From Caballeronia sp. dw_276 (GTDB lineage Bacteria; Pseudomonadota; Gammaproteobacteria; Burkholderiales; Burkholderiaceae), in NCBI RefSeq assembly GCF_018449635.1, contig NZ_JAAVUV010000002.1:62001-126000 (forward strand): DNA of 64,000 bases. Reading direction: 5' to 3'. This document shows positions 35,502 through 44,287 of the stretch, in pieces (within the stretch, counting starts at the first letter, position 1; every line of letters starts with the position of its first letter). Position numbers and translations under genes: made by a program. The notes below the pieces were generated by a model that saw only the letters and a program-made list of their open reading frames with translations, searched no databases and was not told the DNA's origin.

Positions 35502-36803
35502 ATGTCCAATCTGATCGTCCACGGCGGCCTTCCACTGCGCGGTGAAATCACCCCTTCCGCCAACAAGAACGCCGTCCTGCCCATTCTTTGCGCCACCCTT
35601 CTGACCGACCAGCCATTGCGGCTCGTCGGTGTTCCTGAGATTACCGACGTCAAGAAGATCCTCGATATTTTTCGCATGCTCGGCAGCAGCGTATCCATGG
35701 ATTTCGCGACCGGCGTTCTGCAACTTCACCATCACGCCACCCGGTTTGATCCTGTTGAACACCGGCTGCCGGAAGAGATGCGTTCATCGATCATGCTGGT
35801 GCCGCCGCTGCTCGCGCGCTTCGGCGTGGCGCGGCTGGAAAACGACGTAAAAGGCTGCACGCTGGGCGTGCGCGAGATCGACCCGCACGTTGAAGTCTTC
35901 GAGCGCTTCGGCGCCCGCATCGAGCGCACGACGGATTCGCTGATCGTTCGCGCCGAGTCGCAGATGACCGCGAATCATCACTGGTTCGACTACGCGTCGG
36001 TGACGACGACCGAAAACTTCGTGCTGTGCGCAGCATCCGCGAATGGCACGTCGTCGCTTGTGAACGCGGCGTCGGAGCCGCACGTGCAGGAGTTCTGCCG
36101 TTTTCTCGCAATGCTCGGCGTGGCGATCGAGGGAATCGGAACCTCGCGCATCACCGTGACCGGCGGCAAGAAACTGGGCGGCGGCGAATTCCGCTTCAGC
36201 GAAGATTTCCATGAAATCGCGACGTTCCTCGCGCTGGGCGCGATCACGGGTGGTGACATCGTGGTGAAGAATACGGCGCCGGAACAGTTTCCGCTGATCG
36301 ACCGGACCTTCGCGAAGTTCGGCGTGCACGTGGAGCACAGCAACGGCTGGTCGCGCACCGTTCGCGATGGTCCATTGCGCGTGCGCCGGCCGTTCACGCA
36401 GAACATCCTGACGAAGGTCGAGGCAGCGCCGTGGCCGTATCTTCCGGTCGACCTGCTGCCAATTTTCATTGCGCTTGGCGTGAAAGCGGAAGGCAGCGCC
36501 ATGTTCTGGAACAAGGTCTACGACGGCGCCATGGGCTGGTCCGGCGAACTGTCGAAGTTCGGCGCGCATGTGTTCTTGTCGGACCCGCATCGTCTGATCA
36601 CGTTTGGCGGCCTTACGCTTACGCCGGCCAAGGTCGAAAGCCCTTACATCATTCGCGTGGCGATCGCGCTGCTGATGGTTGCCGCAAGTATCGAAGGACG
36701 CTCGGAAATCACCAACGCCTTGCCGATACGGCGCGCGCATCCGCGTTTTGTCGAAAACCTGCGGTCGGTGGGTGCGAACGTGGAATGGACCACCAGCGAA
36801 TAA
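35502..36803 (+). CDS. UDP-GlcNAc 1-carboxyvinyltransferase paralogue (MurA2)
   Basis: 433 residues, EPSP-synthase fold. SANKNAVLP carries the Lys-Asn substrate pair, and the mobile loop keeps the fosfomycin-targeted Cys in GCTLG. However, the loop reads VKGCTLGVREID rather than the usual PGGCxIGxRPVD, so it differs from housekeeping MurA. The enzyme would add enolpyruvate to UDP-GlcNAc in the cytoplasm. No good ribosome site precedes the ATG. The dcw or hisG context of the main murA is absent, so this is the accessory copy. A terminator follows. Confidence 0.82.
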   Translation: MSNLIVHGGLPLRGEITPSANKNAVLPILCATLLTDQPLRLVGVPEITDVKKILDIFRMLGSSVSMDFATGVLQLHHHATRFDPVEHRLPEEMRSSIMLVPPLLARFGVARLENDVKGCTLGVREIDPHVEVFERFGARIERTTDSLIVRAESQMTANHHWFDYASVTTTENFVLCAASANGTSSLVNAASEPHVQEFCRFLAMLGVAIEGIGTSRITVTGGKKLGGGEFRFSEDFHEIATFLALGAITGGDIVVKNTAPEQFPLIDRTFAKFGVHVEHSNGWSRTVRDGPLRVRRPFTQNILTKVEAAPWPYLPVDLLPIFIALGVKAEGSAMFWNKVYDGAMGWSGELSKFGAHVFLSDPHRLITFGGLTLTPAKVESPYIIRVAIALLMVAASIEGRSEITNALPIRRAHPRFVENLRSVGANVEWTTSE

Positions 36804-36812
36804 CGCTGATAC

Positions 36813-36840
36813 GGCGCGGGCGCTCATGCCCGCGCCTTTT
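36813..36840 (+). terminator. Terminator after murA2
   Basis: Stem GGCGCGGGC/GCCCGCGCC (36813-36821 and 36828-36836) with a six-base loop and TTTT. It begins ten bases after the murA2 stop. Confidence 0.85.
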
Positions 36841-37103
36841 GCGCGGCTTCTCATACGACCGCAGATCAAAAGCCCCAGTCGGGCAACACTGGCTCATTAA
36901 GCCCGCTTAGAATAAATAATTAATTAAACTGCGTGGCGTCAAACGTTAGTGCCATCAATTTGCGAATAAACTCTCGCGTGCCCGATGTGTCATCCTGTCG
37001 GCAAATCTACTAAACGAACACTTAAGTCAATTCGCTAAACAAAGAAGTACAGGCCCATTGAGCCGGCGTGCTCCTAGTTAACCTCATCCACCACGGAGAC
37101 ACA
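36841..37103. other. Promoter region of the binding-protein/GGDEF-EAL operon
   Basis: 263 bases without a gene. There is a short AT-rich block near 36910-36930 (TAAATAATTAATTAAA). No dyad or recognised operator was found. Confidence 0.35.
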
Positions 37104-37922
37104 GTGATCAGAAATGGTCTTGGCGGGTTGCTGCTCATGCTTTGCTGCTTGGTCACATTGCTAAGCGCGCCAATGAGCCATGCAGTCGCGGCGGGTCCCG
37201 ACTGCTCGCGGCCATTTACACTCGCATTGCACGATCACGGCCTGCTCTATTCCGCCGATACCGACACCGGTATCGATAAAGACTTCGCCGACGAACTCAT
37301 TCGCCGCAGCGGCTGCAAGGTTACCGTCAGCCTGATGTCGCGTGCGCGCATCTGGCAATTGATTGAATCGGGCGCACTCGATTTCAGCTTGTCAGGCATT
37401 ACGAATGCCGAGCGCAATCAGTTTGCATCGTTTGCGTGGTATTTCACCGATAAATATTATCTCCTCGTCCGAAAGGATTCCGGCATGCGCCGGCTGGCGG
37501 ATTTCGAGCGCAGCGATCAATTCCAGTTAGGCGTGATCCGGAGCTTTCGCTATAGCGATTCCGCCAATAAACTCGTCGATACACTCGCCGCCCAGAATCG
37601 TGTCAGTCAGGCCGGCGGCCTCGAACCTCTATATGAAGCGCTGATCAACCGCCGCATCCAGGGCATGATCATGGAGCCCTTCGATTATCCCGCGCTCGAA
37701 GAAAAGCGGATTCGCGACGTCACCACGGTTATCGAATTCAACGATCCCCCCGTTCCGCATGGTTTGATCATGTCGAAGAAAGCGCTCTCGCCCGGGGAGC
37801 AGGCAAAGTGGCGCGCACTTGTGAACGAGATGCGCGCGGATGGCACCGTGCTGCGCATCTTCCGTAAATATTTCAAACCCGATCTGGCTCAGGCGATGGT
37901 CGATTTCAAGGCGCCGCAATGA
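37104..37922 (+). CDS. Periplasmic substrate-binding protein (SBP_bac_3 type)
   Basis: 272 residues from GTG 37104, chosen because GGAG lies upstream and the signal peptide (LGGLLLMLCCLVTLLSA, cleavage near AVAA) then starts correctly. The mature part is a type II periplasmic binding fold of the amino-acid family (FTLALHDHGLLYSADTDTG, LMSRARIWQLIESGALDFSL). No ABC permease or ATPase is nearby. Its stop overlaps the start of a CHASE-GGDEF-EAL gene by ATGA, which suggests it serves as a ligand-sensing partner rather than a transporter part. Confidence 0.8.
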   Translation: MIRNGLGGLLLMLCCLVTLLSAPMSHAVAAGPDCSRPFTLALHDHGLLYSADTDTGIDKDFADELIRRSGCKVTVSLMSRARIWQLIESGALDFSLSGITNAERNQFASFAWYFTDKYYLLVRKDSGMRRLADFERSDQFQLGVIRSFRYSDSANKLVDTLAAQNRVSQAGGLEPLYEALINRRIQGMIMEPFDYPALEEKRIRDVTTVIEFNDPPVPHGLIMSKKALSPGEQAKWRALVNEMRADGTVLRIFRKYFKPDLAQAMVDFKAPQ

Positions 37923-40900
37923 ACCGGACGCGCCGCCGGGCTCGTGCCGGCCTGACGCCGCGGTTGATATATCGGCTGATCCCGCTATTGATTCCGCTAC
38001 TCGTGCTCTTCGCCGCCCTGAGCGTCACCTGGGTCGTGTGGGATCACGAACAACAGGCTTCAAGGCGCGAGTTGCTGTCCCAGTTCGACTTCTCGCTGGG
38101 TGACGCGGTGAGCCGCGTCGAACAGCGCATGGCCACTTACGAGCAAATGCTGCACGGCGTGCAGGGTCTCTTTGCCGCCGTCGGAAATGCCGACCGGGAC
38201 CACGTGCGGGACTATGTCAGTGCGCTCAATCTCGATGCAAATTTCTCTGGCATTCAGGCAATAGGCATCATCAAGTGGGTACCGGCGGCGCAGAAGGACG
38301 CGCATGTCGCGGCCATGATCATGGAAGGATTCAGCCACTACGGTATCCAGCCCCCGGGCACGCGTGATCATTACGCACCGGTCATCCAGCGCGAACCGAA
38401 TGTTGGTGCGAACCGCCGCGCGCCCCTCGGCTTCGACGGCTGGACCGATCCGGTGCGCCGCCTTGCCATGGAAAAGGCGCGCGACTCCGGCATGGCAGTG
38501 ATGTCGGGCAAGCTGAGGTTGGCGGTCGACGACGGTCCCGACGCGCAACCCGGTTTCGTCATGTATGTGCCGGTTTATACGCGCGGCCAGTCGCTGGATA
38601 ACGTCACCCAACGCCGCGCGCACCTGACGGGCTGGGTGTATGCATCGTTTCGAATGCACGATGTGATCGCAAGCCTCTACGGCGAGCAGCCGCGCGGCTT
38701 GTCGCTTGCCATTTACGACGGCGTCGAACCCTCGCCTGCGGCCCTGCTCTACCGTTCAGCAGACGTTGGTGGCGGGAAAAGTCCGGCGGAGACGATCTCC
38801 GCCAGCGAATATCTGGTGGTCGCGGGCCACAACTGGACTCTCTCGCTCGCCACGCAGGACGGCTTCAAGACTGGCTTCGGGCGTAAGGCGCAATGGATTA
38901 TCGCGATCACCGGCACGGGCTTGAGCATCACCCTGGCCTTGCTCGCGTGGCTGCTGGTAACCGGCCACGGCCGCGCGATGCGGCTCGCGTCCACCATGAC
39001 GCGCGAATTGCGGGAAAGCGAAGAGAAGTTTCGCGCCATCGCCGATTGCACCGTCAACTGGGAAGTCTGGTGGGGTCCGGACGGCAAGCCGCGCTGGATC
39101 AATCCTTCGGTCAAGCAATACACCGGCTATACCGTCGAAGAATGCATGGCGATGCCCGACTTCGCCGGCACGCTGATTCATCCCGAAGACATGCCGCGCG
39201 TCGCGCCGGAATTCATGAAGGGGCTGCAAGGACATCGTGGCGATGACCTGGAATTCCGCTGCGTGAGAAAGGATGGGTCGATTGTGTGGCTCTCGGTTTC
39301 ATGGGTGCCGATCACCGACGCCAAAGGCGTCTTCACGGGCTTTCGCACGAGCGGGCGCGATATCACCGAGCGCAAGCAGGCCGAGTCCGAATTGCGCATT
39401 GCCGCGGTTGCATTCGATTCGCTGGAAGGCATGATCGTCACGGACGCCAACACCAAGATCCTGAGGGTGAATTCGGCGTTTATCGAATGCACGGGTTACA
39501 GCGCGGAGGAACTCGTCGGCAAGACGCCGCGCATGCTTCAGTCCGGCCGCCACGACGCTGCTTTTTTCCGCGCGATGTGGGAATCGATCAACCGCGTGGG
39601 CGGATGGCAAGGCGAGATCTGGGATCGCCGCAAGAATGGCGAGGTGTATCCGAAATGGCTGAGCATCTCGGCCGTGACGGGCGCAGACGGCGTGGTGAGC
39701 CATTACGTGGGCGCGCATCACGACATCACCGAACGCAAGATCGCGGAGGAACGCATTCGCGAACTCGCTTTCTTCGATGCCCTCACACGCCTGCCCAACC
39801 GCACGCTGCTGATCGATCGCCTGACGCAAGCCATTGCGCTCAGCGCGCAAAAGAAGACCTGCGGGGCGCTGCTTTTTATCGACCTGGATCACTTCAAGAC
39901 GCTTAACGATACCCTGGGCCACGACAAGGGCGACGTGCTCCTGCAGCAAGCGGCGGGACGGCTTGCCGCGAGCGTCGGCCGCAGCGATACCGTCGCGCGC
40001 GTGGGCGGCGACGAGTTTGTCGTGGTGCTCGGAAGCCTGCATGCCAACCCGCAGGAAGCGGCGAATCAGACGGAGATCGTCGGCGAGCGCATTCTCGCCA
40101 TTCTCGGCAAACCGTACCATCTCGACGATGTCGAATACCGCAGCACGGCGAGCATCGGGGCGACGGTGTTCACGGGACATCAGACAGTAATTGACGAACT
40201 GCTGAAGCAGGCCGACCTCGCAATGTACAAATCGAAGGAACGCGGCCGCAACGCGATGTGTTTCTTCGATCCCGCCATGCAGACGGCCGTGGTCGAGCGC
40301 GTTGCGCTTGAAGCGGGTTTGCGCCGCGCGATCGAGGACAATCAGTTCGTGCTGCATTACCAGGCGCAAGTGACCGATAACGTAATGGATAACGCTGTCG
40401 ATAACTACCGCGTCATCGGCGCCGAAGCGCTGGTGCGCTGGCAGCACCCCGAGAACGGTATCGTGGCGCCGGCCGAATTCATTCCGCTCGCCGAGGAGAC
40501 CGGCTTGATTCTCGCGCTTGGAAACTGGGTGCTGGAGACTGCATGCGTGCAATTGGCGCGTTGGATGGAGCAACCTGAAATGGCGCATCTGACAATGGCC
40601 GTCAATGTCAGTGCACAGCAGTTCCGCCAGCCGGATTTCGTGGACAAGGTGCTCGCGGTCATTCTCAAGACAGGCGCCAGTCCGAGCCGTCTGAAGCTCG
40701 AACTCACCGAAAGCCTGCTGGTGGACAACATGCAGGACATCGTCCAGAAGATGTGGACGCTCAAGGCGAAAGGCGTGGTGTTTTCGCTCGATGATTTCGG
40801 TGTCGGCTATTCGTCGCTGTCTTACCTGAAACGCTTGCCGCTCGATCAATTGAAGATCGACGAATCATTCGTGCGAGACGTGCTTGTCGATCCGAACGAT

Positions 40901-41101
40901 GCCGCCATTGCGCGCACCATCGTGGCGCTGGCGCAAAGCCTCGGCCTTGGCGTCATTGCCGAGGGCGTGGAGACGGCGGCGCAGCGCGATTTCCTCGCCA
41001 GCGTTGAATGTCACGCCTATCAGGGCTTCTATTTTTCCCGTCCGATGAGCGTGGAAGGTTTCGAAGCGTTCGTGCGCAAGGACGATGCGGTAGCTGCCTG
41101 A
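37919..41101 (+). CDS. CHASE-PAS-PAS-GGDEF-EAL cyclic di-GMP enzyme
   Basis: 1060 residues. A membrane span (about 20-42), a periplasmic CHASE domain (about 75-290) and a second span (about 322-346) are followed by PAS (370-490), PAS with PAC (495-620), GGDEF (696-700, intact) and EAL (836-838, intact, with DDFGVGYSSLSYL). Just before GGDEF the sequence is VGRSDTVAR, so the Arg of the RxxD inhibitory site is replaced by Gly. Both synthesis and hydrolysis of c-di-GMP are possible. It is coupled to the periplasmic binding protein gene by a four-base overlap. Confidence 0.9.
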   Translation: MNRTRRRARAGLTPRLIYRLIPLLIPLLVLFAALSVTWVVWDHEQQASRRELLSQFDFSLGDAVSRVEQRMATYEQMLHGVQGLFAAVGNADRDHVRDYVSALNLDANFSGIQAIGIIKWVPAAQKDAHVAAMIMEGFSHYGIQPPGTRDHYAPVIQREPNVGANRRAPLGFDGWTDPVRRLAMEKARDSGMAVMSGKLRLAVDDGPDAQPGFVMYVPVYTRGQSLDNVTQRRAHLTGWVYASFRMHDVIASLYGEQPRGLSLAIYDGVEPSPAALLYRSADVGGGKSPAETISASEYLVVAGHNWTLSLATQDGFKTGFGRKAQWIIAITGTGLSITLALLAWLLVTGHGRAMRLASTMTRELRESEEKFRAIADCTVNWEVWWGPDGKPRWINPSVKQYTGYTVEECMAMPDFAGTLIHPEDMPRVAPEFMKGLQGHRGDDLEFRCVRKDGSIVWLSVSWVPITDAKGVFTGFRTSGRDITERKQAESELRIAAVAFDSLEGMIVTDANTKILRVNSAFIECTGYSAEELVGKTPRMLQSGRHDAAFFRAMWESINRVGGWQGEIWDRRKNGEVYPKWLSISAVTGADGVVSHYVGAHHDITERKIAEERIRELAFFDALTRLPNRTLLIDRLTQAIALSAQKKTCGALLFIDLDHFKTLNDTLGHDKGDVLLQQAAGRLAASVGRSDTVARVGGDEFVVVLGSLHANPQEAANQTEIVGERILAILGKPYHLDDVEYRSTASIGATVFTGHQTVIDELLKQADLAMYKSKERGRNAMCFFDPAMQTAVVERVALEAGLRRAIEDNQFVLHYQAQVTDNVMDNAVDNYRVIGAEALVRWQHPENGIVAPAEFIPLAEETGLILALGNWVLETACVQLARWMEQPEMAHLTMAVNVSAQQFRQPDFVDKVLAVILKTGASPSRLKLELTESLLVDNMQDIVQKMWTLKAKGVVFSLDDFGVGYSSLSYLKRLPLDQLKIDESFVRDVLVDPNDAAIARTIVALAQSLGLGVIAEGVETAAQRDFLASVECHAYQGFYFSRPMSVEGFEAFVRKDDAVAA

Positions 41102-41157
41102 CTGTATTTCGAGTGCGTAGGACGCAACCAGCGCAACCGATCCGCGCGCGCAGCAGA

Positions 41158-41200
41158 AAATGCCGTGGCGGCCCTGCAAAACAAGGCATTTACGTTTTTT
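41158..41200 (+). terminator. Possible weak terminator
   Basis: AAATGCC/GGCATTT stem (41158-41164 and 41185-41191) with a long 20-base loop, then a run of six T from 41195. It lies 57 bases after the GGDEF-EAL stop. Confidence 0.35.
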
Positions 41201-41294
41201 GAGGAACAATTAGCGCGACGAAAAAATTGGGGTTTTCAATACCATGGGAGATTGAACAGGCACCTCAATCCCACATTCGCCACGAGAAAATCCC

Positions 41295-42689
41295 ATGTCG
41301 ATCCAATCGCTCATCGAAGCCGACCGCAAGCATCTCATTCATCCGGTCATCAACTATCGTGCGCATGAAGCGCGTGGCGTCACCGTGCTCGAATCGGCGG
41401 ATGGCGCCTTCCTGCGTGACGCTAACGGCAACGAGTTGCTCGACGCCTTCTCAGGCCTTTGGTGCGTGAACGTGGGGTACGGACAGCAGAGCATCGTCAA
41501 GGTCGCGGCCGAACAGATGGCGCGCCTGCCCTACGCCACCGGCTATTTCCACTTCGGCAGCGCGCCGGCAATCGAACTTGCCGAGAAGCTCGTGGCCCTC
41601 TCCCCCGCGTCACTGCAGCACGTGTACTTTACGCTCGGCGGCTCGGACGCGGTCGACTCCGCGCTGCGCTTTATCACCCATTACTTCAATGCCACGGGAC
41701 GGCCGACAAAAAAGCACATCATCGCGCTGGAACGCGGATATCACGGGTCGTCGGCGGTCGGATCGGGATTGACCGCGCTGCCGGTTTTCCATCGCAACTT
41801 CGATGTGCCGCTGCCGAACCAGCATCACATCCCATCGCCCTATGCGTACCGGAATACGTTCCCTGATGACGCCGCGCTGATCGCCGCGTCCGTCGCTGCG
41901 CTCGAAGCGAAAGTGGCCGCCTTGGGCGCGGAAAACGTCGCCGCATTTTTCTGCGAACCGATCCAGGGATCGGGCGGTGTGATCGTGCCGCCAGCCGGCT
42001 GGCTCAAGGCGATGCGCGAGACGTGCCGCAAGCTGGACATTTTGTTCGTCGCCGATGAGGTCATCACCGGCTTCGGCCGCACGGGCCCGCTGTTCGCGTG
42101 CGAAGCCGAAAACGTCGAACCGGATCTGATGACCGTCGCGAAGGGGCTGACGTCCGGTTACGCGCCGATGGGTGCCGTCCTGATGTCCGATGCCGTATAC
42201 CAGGGCATCGCCGATGGCGATCCGGTCGCAAGCGTCGGTCATGGCCACACGTATTCGGCGCATCCGGTAAGCGCGGCGATCGGACTGGAAGTCATGCGCC
42301 TGTATCACGAAGGCGGATTGCTCGCGAACGGTTTGGCGAACGGGCCCCGTTTTGCGCAGGGGCTCGATGCATTGCTCGCGCATCCGCTCGTGGGCGATTC
42401 GCGCCATCGCGGTTTGCTGGGCGCGCTCGAACTCGTCGCCGACAAAAACACCAAACAGGGCTTCGATGCATCGCTAAAATTGCCGGACCGGATCGCGGCG
42501 GCGGCCTACAAGAACCGCCTCGTATTTCGTGCATTCGGCGACAACATCCTGGGCTTCGCGCCGGCGCTCAGCTACACCGCATCCGAGTTCGACCTGCTGT
42601 TCGAGCGCCTTGAAAAAACGCTCGACGATGTCCTCGCCGAACCCGAAGTCCGCGCGGCGCTGCGTGTAAAAAGCGGCGTGGCCGCGTGA
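41295..42689 (+). CDS. Class III aminotransferase (omega-amino acid type)
   Basis: 464 residues, fold-type I PLP enzyme, class III. Seen: GGSDAVDSALR, RGYHGSSAVGSG, DEVITGFGRTG with the PLP-contacting Asp, TVAKGLTSGYAPMGAV with the Schiff-base lysine, and HGHTYSAHPV. The group transfers amino groups from omega-amino acids, beta-alanine, taurine or amines to pyruvate or 2-oxoglutarate. An Lrp/AsnC regulator follows about 60 bases later and probably regulates it. Confidence 0.87.
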   Translation: MSIQSLIEADRKHLIHPVINYRAHEARGVTVLESADGAFLRDANGNELLDAFSGLWCVNVGYGQQSIVKVAAEQMARLPYATGYFHFGSAPAIELAEKLVALSPASLQHVYFTLGGSDAVDSALRFITHYFNATGRPTKKHIIALERGYHGSSAVGSGLTALPVFHRNFDVPLPNQHHIPSPYAYRNTFPDDAALIAASVAALEAKVAALGAENVAAFFCEPIQGSGGVIVPPAGWLKAMRETCRKLDILFVADEVITGFGRTGPLFACEAENVEPDLMTVAKGLTSGYAPMGAVLMSDAVYQGIADGDPVASVGHGHTYSAHPVSAAIGLEVMRLYHEGGLLANGLANGPRFAQGLDALLAHPLVGDSRHRGLLGALELVADKNTKQGFDASLKLPDRIAAAAYKNRLVFRAFGDNILGFAPALSYTASEFDLLFERLEKTLDDVLAEPEVRAALRVKSGVAA

Positions 42690-42751
42690 TAAGATCGTCG
42701 GGCAAATCCCGCATGCCCCAACGATCCCAAACACCGGAACACGTCCCGACG

Positions 42752-43249
42752 ATGAGCAGCGACGGCAAGCTCGACCGCATAGACCTGCGCATCCTTTCGC
42801 AGTTGCAGAAGAAAGGCCGCATCACGAATGTCGAGCTTGCCGACATGGTCGGGCTCTCACCCAGCCCGTGCCTGATCCGCGTGAAGCGGCTTGAAAAAGC
42901 GGGGTATATCGTCGGGTATGGCGCGCAGATCCAGCTCGAAAAACTCGGCGATGTGCAGATCGTGTTTACGGAAGTGACGCTTTCGGATCATCGGCGGGAG
43001 GACTTCATCAAGTTCGTCGCAGCGATCAAGGACGTGGATGAAATCGTGGAGTGCCACCTTGCGAGTGGTGGTTATGACTATCTGCTCAAGTTCGTCACGC
43101 GCAGTGTGAGCCACTATCAGGGCATTATCGAAGGCTTGCTCGAGCGCAATATCGGCATTGAGAAATACTTCAGTTTTGTGATCATCAAGTCGCCGATCAT
43201 GAAGCGCGATTACCCGCTGGAAAGTCTCTTTTCTGCGGGTCAAGGTTGA
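42752..43249 (+). CDS. Lrp/AsnC-family regulator
   Basis: 165 residues from MSSDGKLDRIDLRIL; a start at 42713 would add 13 residues and cannot be excluded, as neither has a strong ribosome site. The N-terminal AsnC helix-turn-helix (GRITNVELADMVGLSPSPCL) is followed by a RAM ligand-binding domain with the usual GGYDYLLKF. These proteins form octamers and sense amino acids. Its position right after the aminotransferase suggests local control of that gene. Confidence 0.87.
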   Translation: MSSDGKLDRIDLRILSQLQKKGRITNVELADMVGLSPSPCLIRVKRLEKAGYIVGYGAQIQLEKLGDVQIVFTEVTLSDHRREDFIKFVAAIKDVDEIVECHLASGGYDYLLKFVTRSVSHYQGIIEGLLERNIGIEKYFSFVIIKSPIMKRDYPLESLFSAGQG

Positions 43250-43256
43250 GCATCGT

Positions 43257-44174
43257 TCAGGGTGGCTGAACGCTCCACTGCGCGAATTCATCGGCGAGAA
43301 AATCAACGCAGACTCTGACCTTCGCCGATGTCGCCAGCCGCGCCGGATACACCGCCCAGACGTTTGCCGGCTGCGTGACCTCCGGCAGGACCTGCACGAG
43401 CTGCCCGCTTTCCAGCAGCGGCCGCACGTCCCACAAAGACCGCAACACAATCCCCCGCCCGGCCAGCGCCCATTGCACCGCGACTTCTCCGTGGTTGGTC
43501 GAAAGCGGTCCCGTGACCTTGATCGATACGGGTTCGCCGCGCACGTTCAGACGCCACAGGCCAAACGGATGATCGCGTTCCTTGATCGCAAGGCACGCGT
43601 GGCTCGTCAAGTCGGCAAGCTGTTTGGGCGCACCCTGGCGCTTCAGATATTCAGGCGATGCACATAACACCCGATGGTTCGAAGCGAGCCGCTTCGCAAT
43701 CAAATGCGCCGCAATTTCGTCGCCGATGCGGATATCCAGATCGAAGCCTTCGCCGGCGACATCGACGAGACGGTCGAACAGATCGAGCCTTACGCTTAAT
43801 TGCGGATGTTTGTCGGAGAGCCGCGCGAGCGCCGGCGCCACGATATGCCGGCCGAACCCGAAGCTGCTCGATATGCGCAGCGTCCCGCGTGGAACACGCC
43901 GCGTGGTGGAGACGTCTTCCACGAGCTGATCGACATCGTCGAGGATCTTTTCGGCCCAGGCATAGACGCGTTCGCCGGCTTCCGTAATCGCAACGCGGCG
44001 TGTGGATCGATGCAGCAGGCGCGTGCCGAGATCGGTTTCCAGCACGCCGACTCTTTTGCTGACATACGCCGCCGATACCGACAGCGCCTCCGCTGCCCCG
44101 CTGAAACTGGACTTGCGGGCGACCATGCAAAACACGCGCAGGTCATCGAGATTCGGGGATGGCAGTGTGTTCAT
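43257..44174 (-). CDS. dmlR: LysR-family regulator, DmlR-like
   Basis: 305 residues. The N-terminal helix-turn-helix reads SFSGAAEALSVSAAYVSKRVGVLE, a pattern shared with DmlR, the activator of D-malate dehydrogenase. It is divergent from exactly such a gene at 44288, with 113 bases between. The effector domain shows no unusual feature. The symbol rests on family resemblance plus context. Confidence 0.8.
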   Translation of the reverse strand: MNTLPSPNLDDLRVFCMVARKSSFSGAAEALSVSAAYVSKRVGVLETDLGTRLLHRSTRRVAITEAGERVYAWAEKILDDVDQLVEDVSTTRRVPRGTLRISSSFGFGRHIVAPALARLSDKHPQLSVRLDLFDRLVDVAGEGFDLDIRIGDEIAAHLIAKRLASNHRVLCASPEYLKRQGAPKQLADLTSHACLAIKERDHPFGLWRLNVRGEPVSIKVTGPLSTNHGEVAVQWALAGRGIVLRSLWDVRPLLESGQLVQVLPEVTQPANVWAVYPARLATSAKVRVCVDFLADEFAQWSVQPP

Positions 44175-44240
44175 TATTCACGCTTCGTGCACAGTGGCTT
44201 AACCAAAAACCCGATTCTAAGCGGTACGCAGCGCAATAGA

Positions 44241-44262
44241 ATAGTTACATCGAATAGACTAT
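44241..44262. promoter_or_regulatory. Candidate LysR site in the dmlR/dmlA promoter
   Basis: ATAGT-N12-ACTAT, an interrupted dyad beside direct repeats of GAATAG, 26 bases before the dehydrogenase start and between the divergent genes. Confidence 0.4.
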
Positions 44263-44287
44263 CCATCTCAACCCGGAGACACCCCTC

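Noticed and set aside
35502-36803. Housekeeping murA
   Set aside because: Context (HxlR, SDR) and the altered Cys loop point to an accessory paralogue.
39299-40849. 516-codon open frame on the minus strand
   Set aside because: Antisense to the GGDEF-EAL gene, which has intact motifs; no ribosome site or domain on the minus strand.
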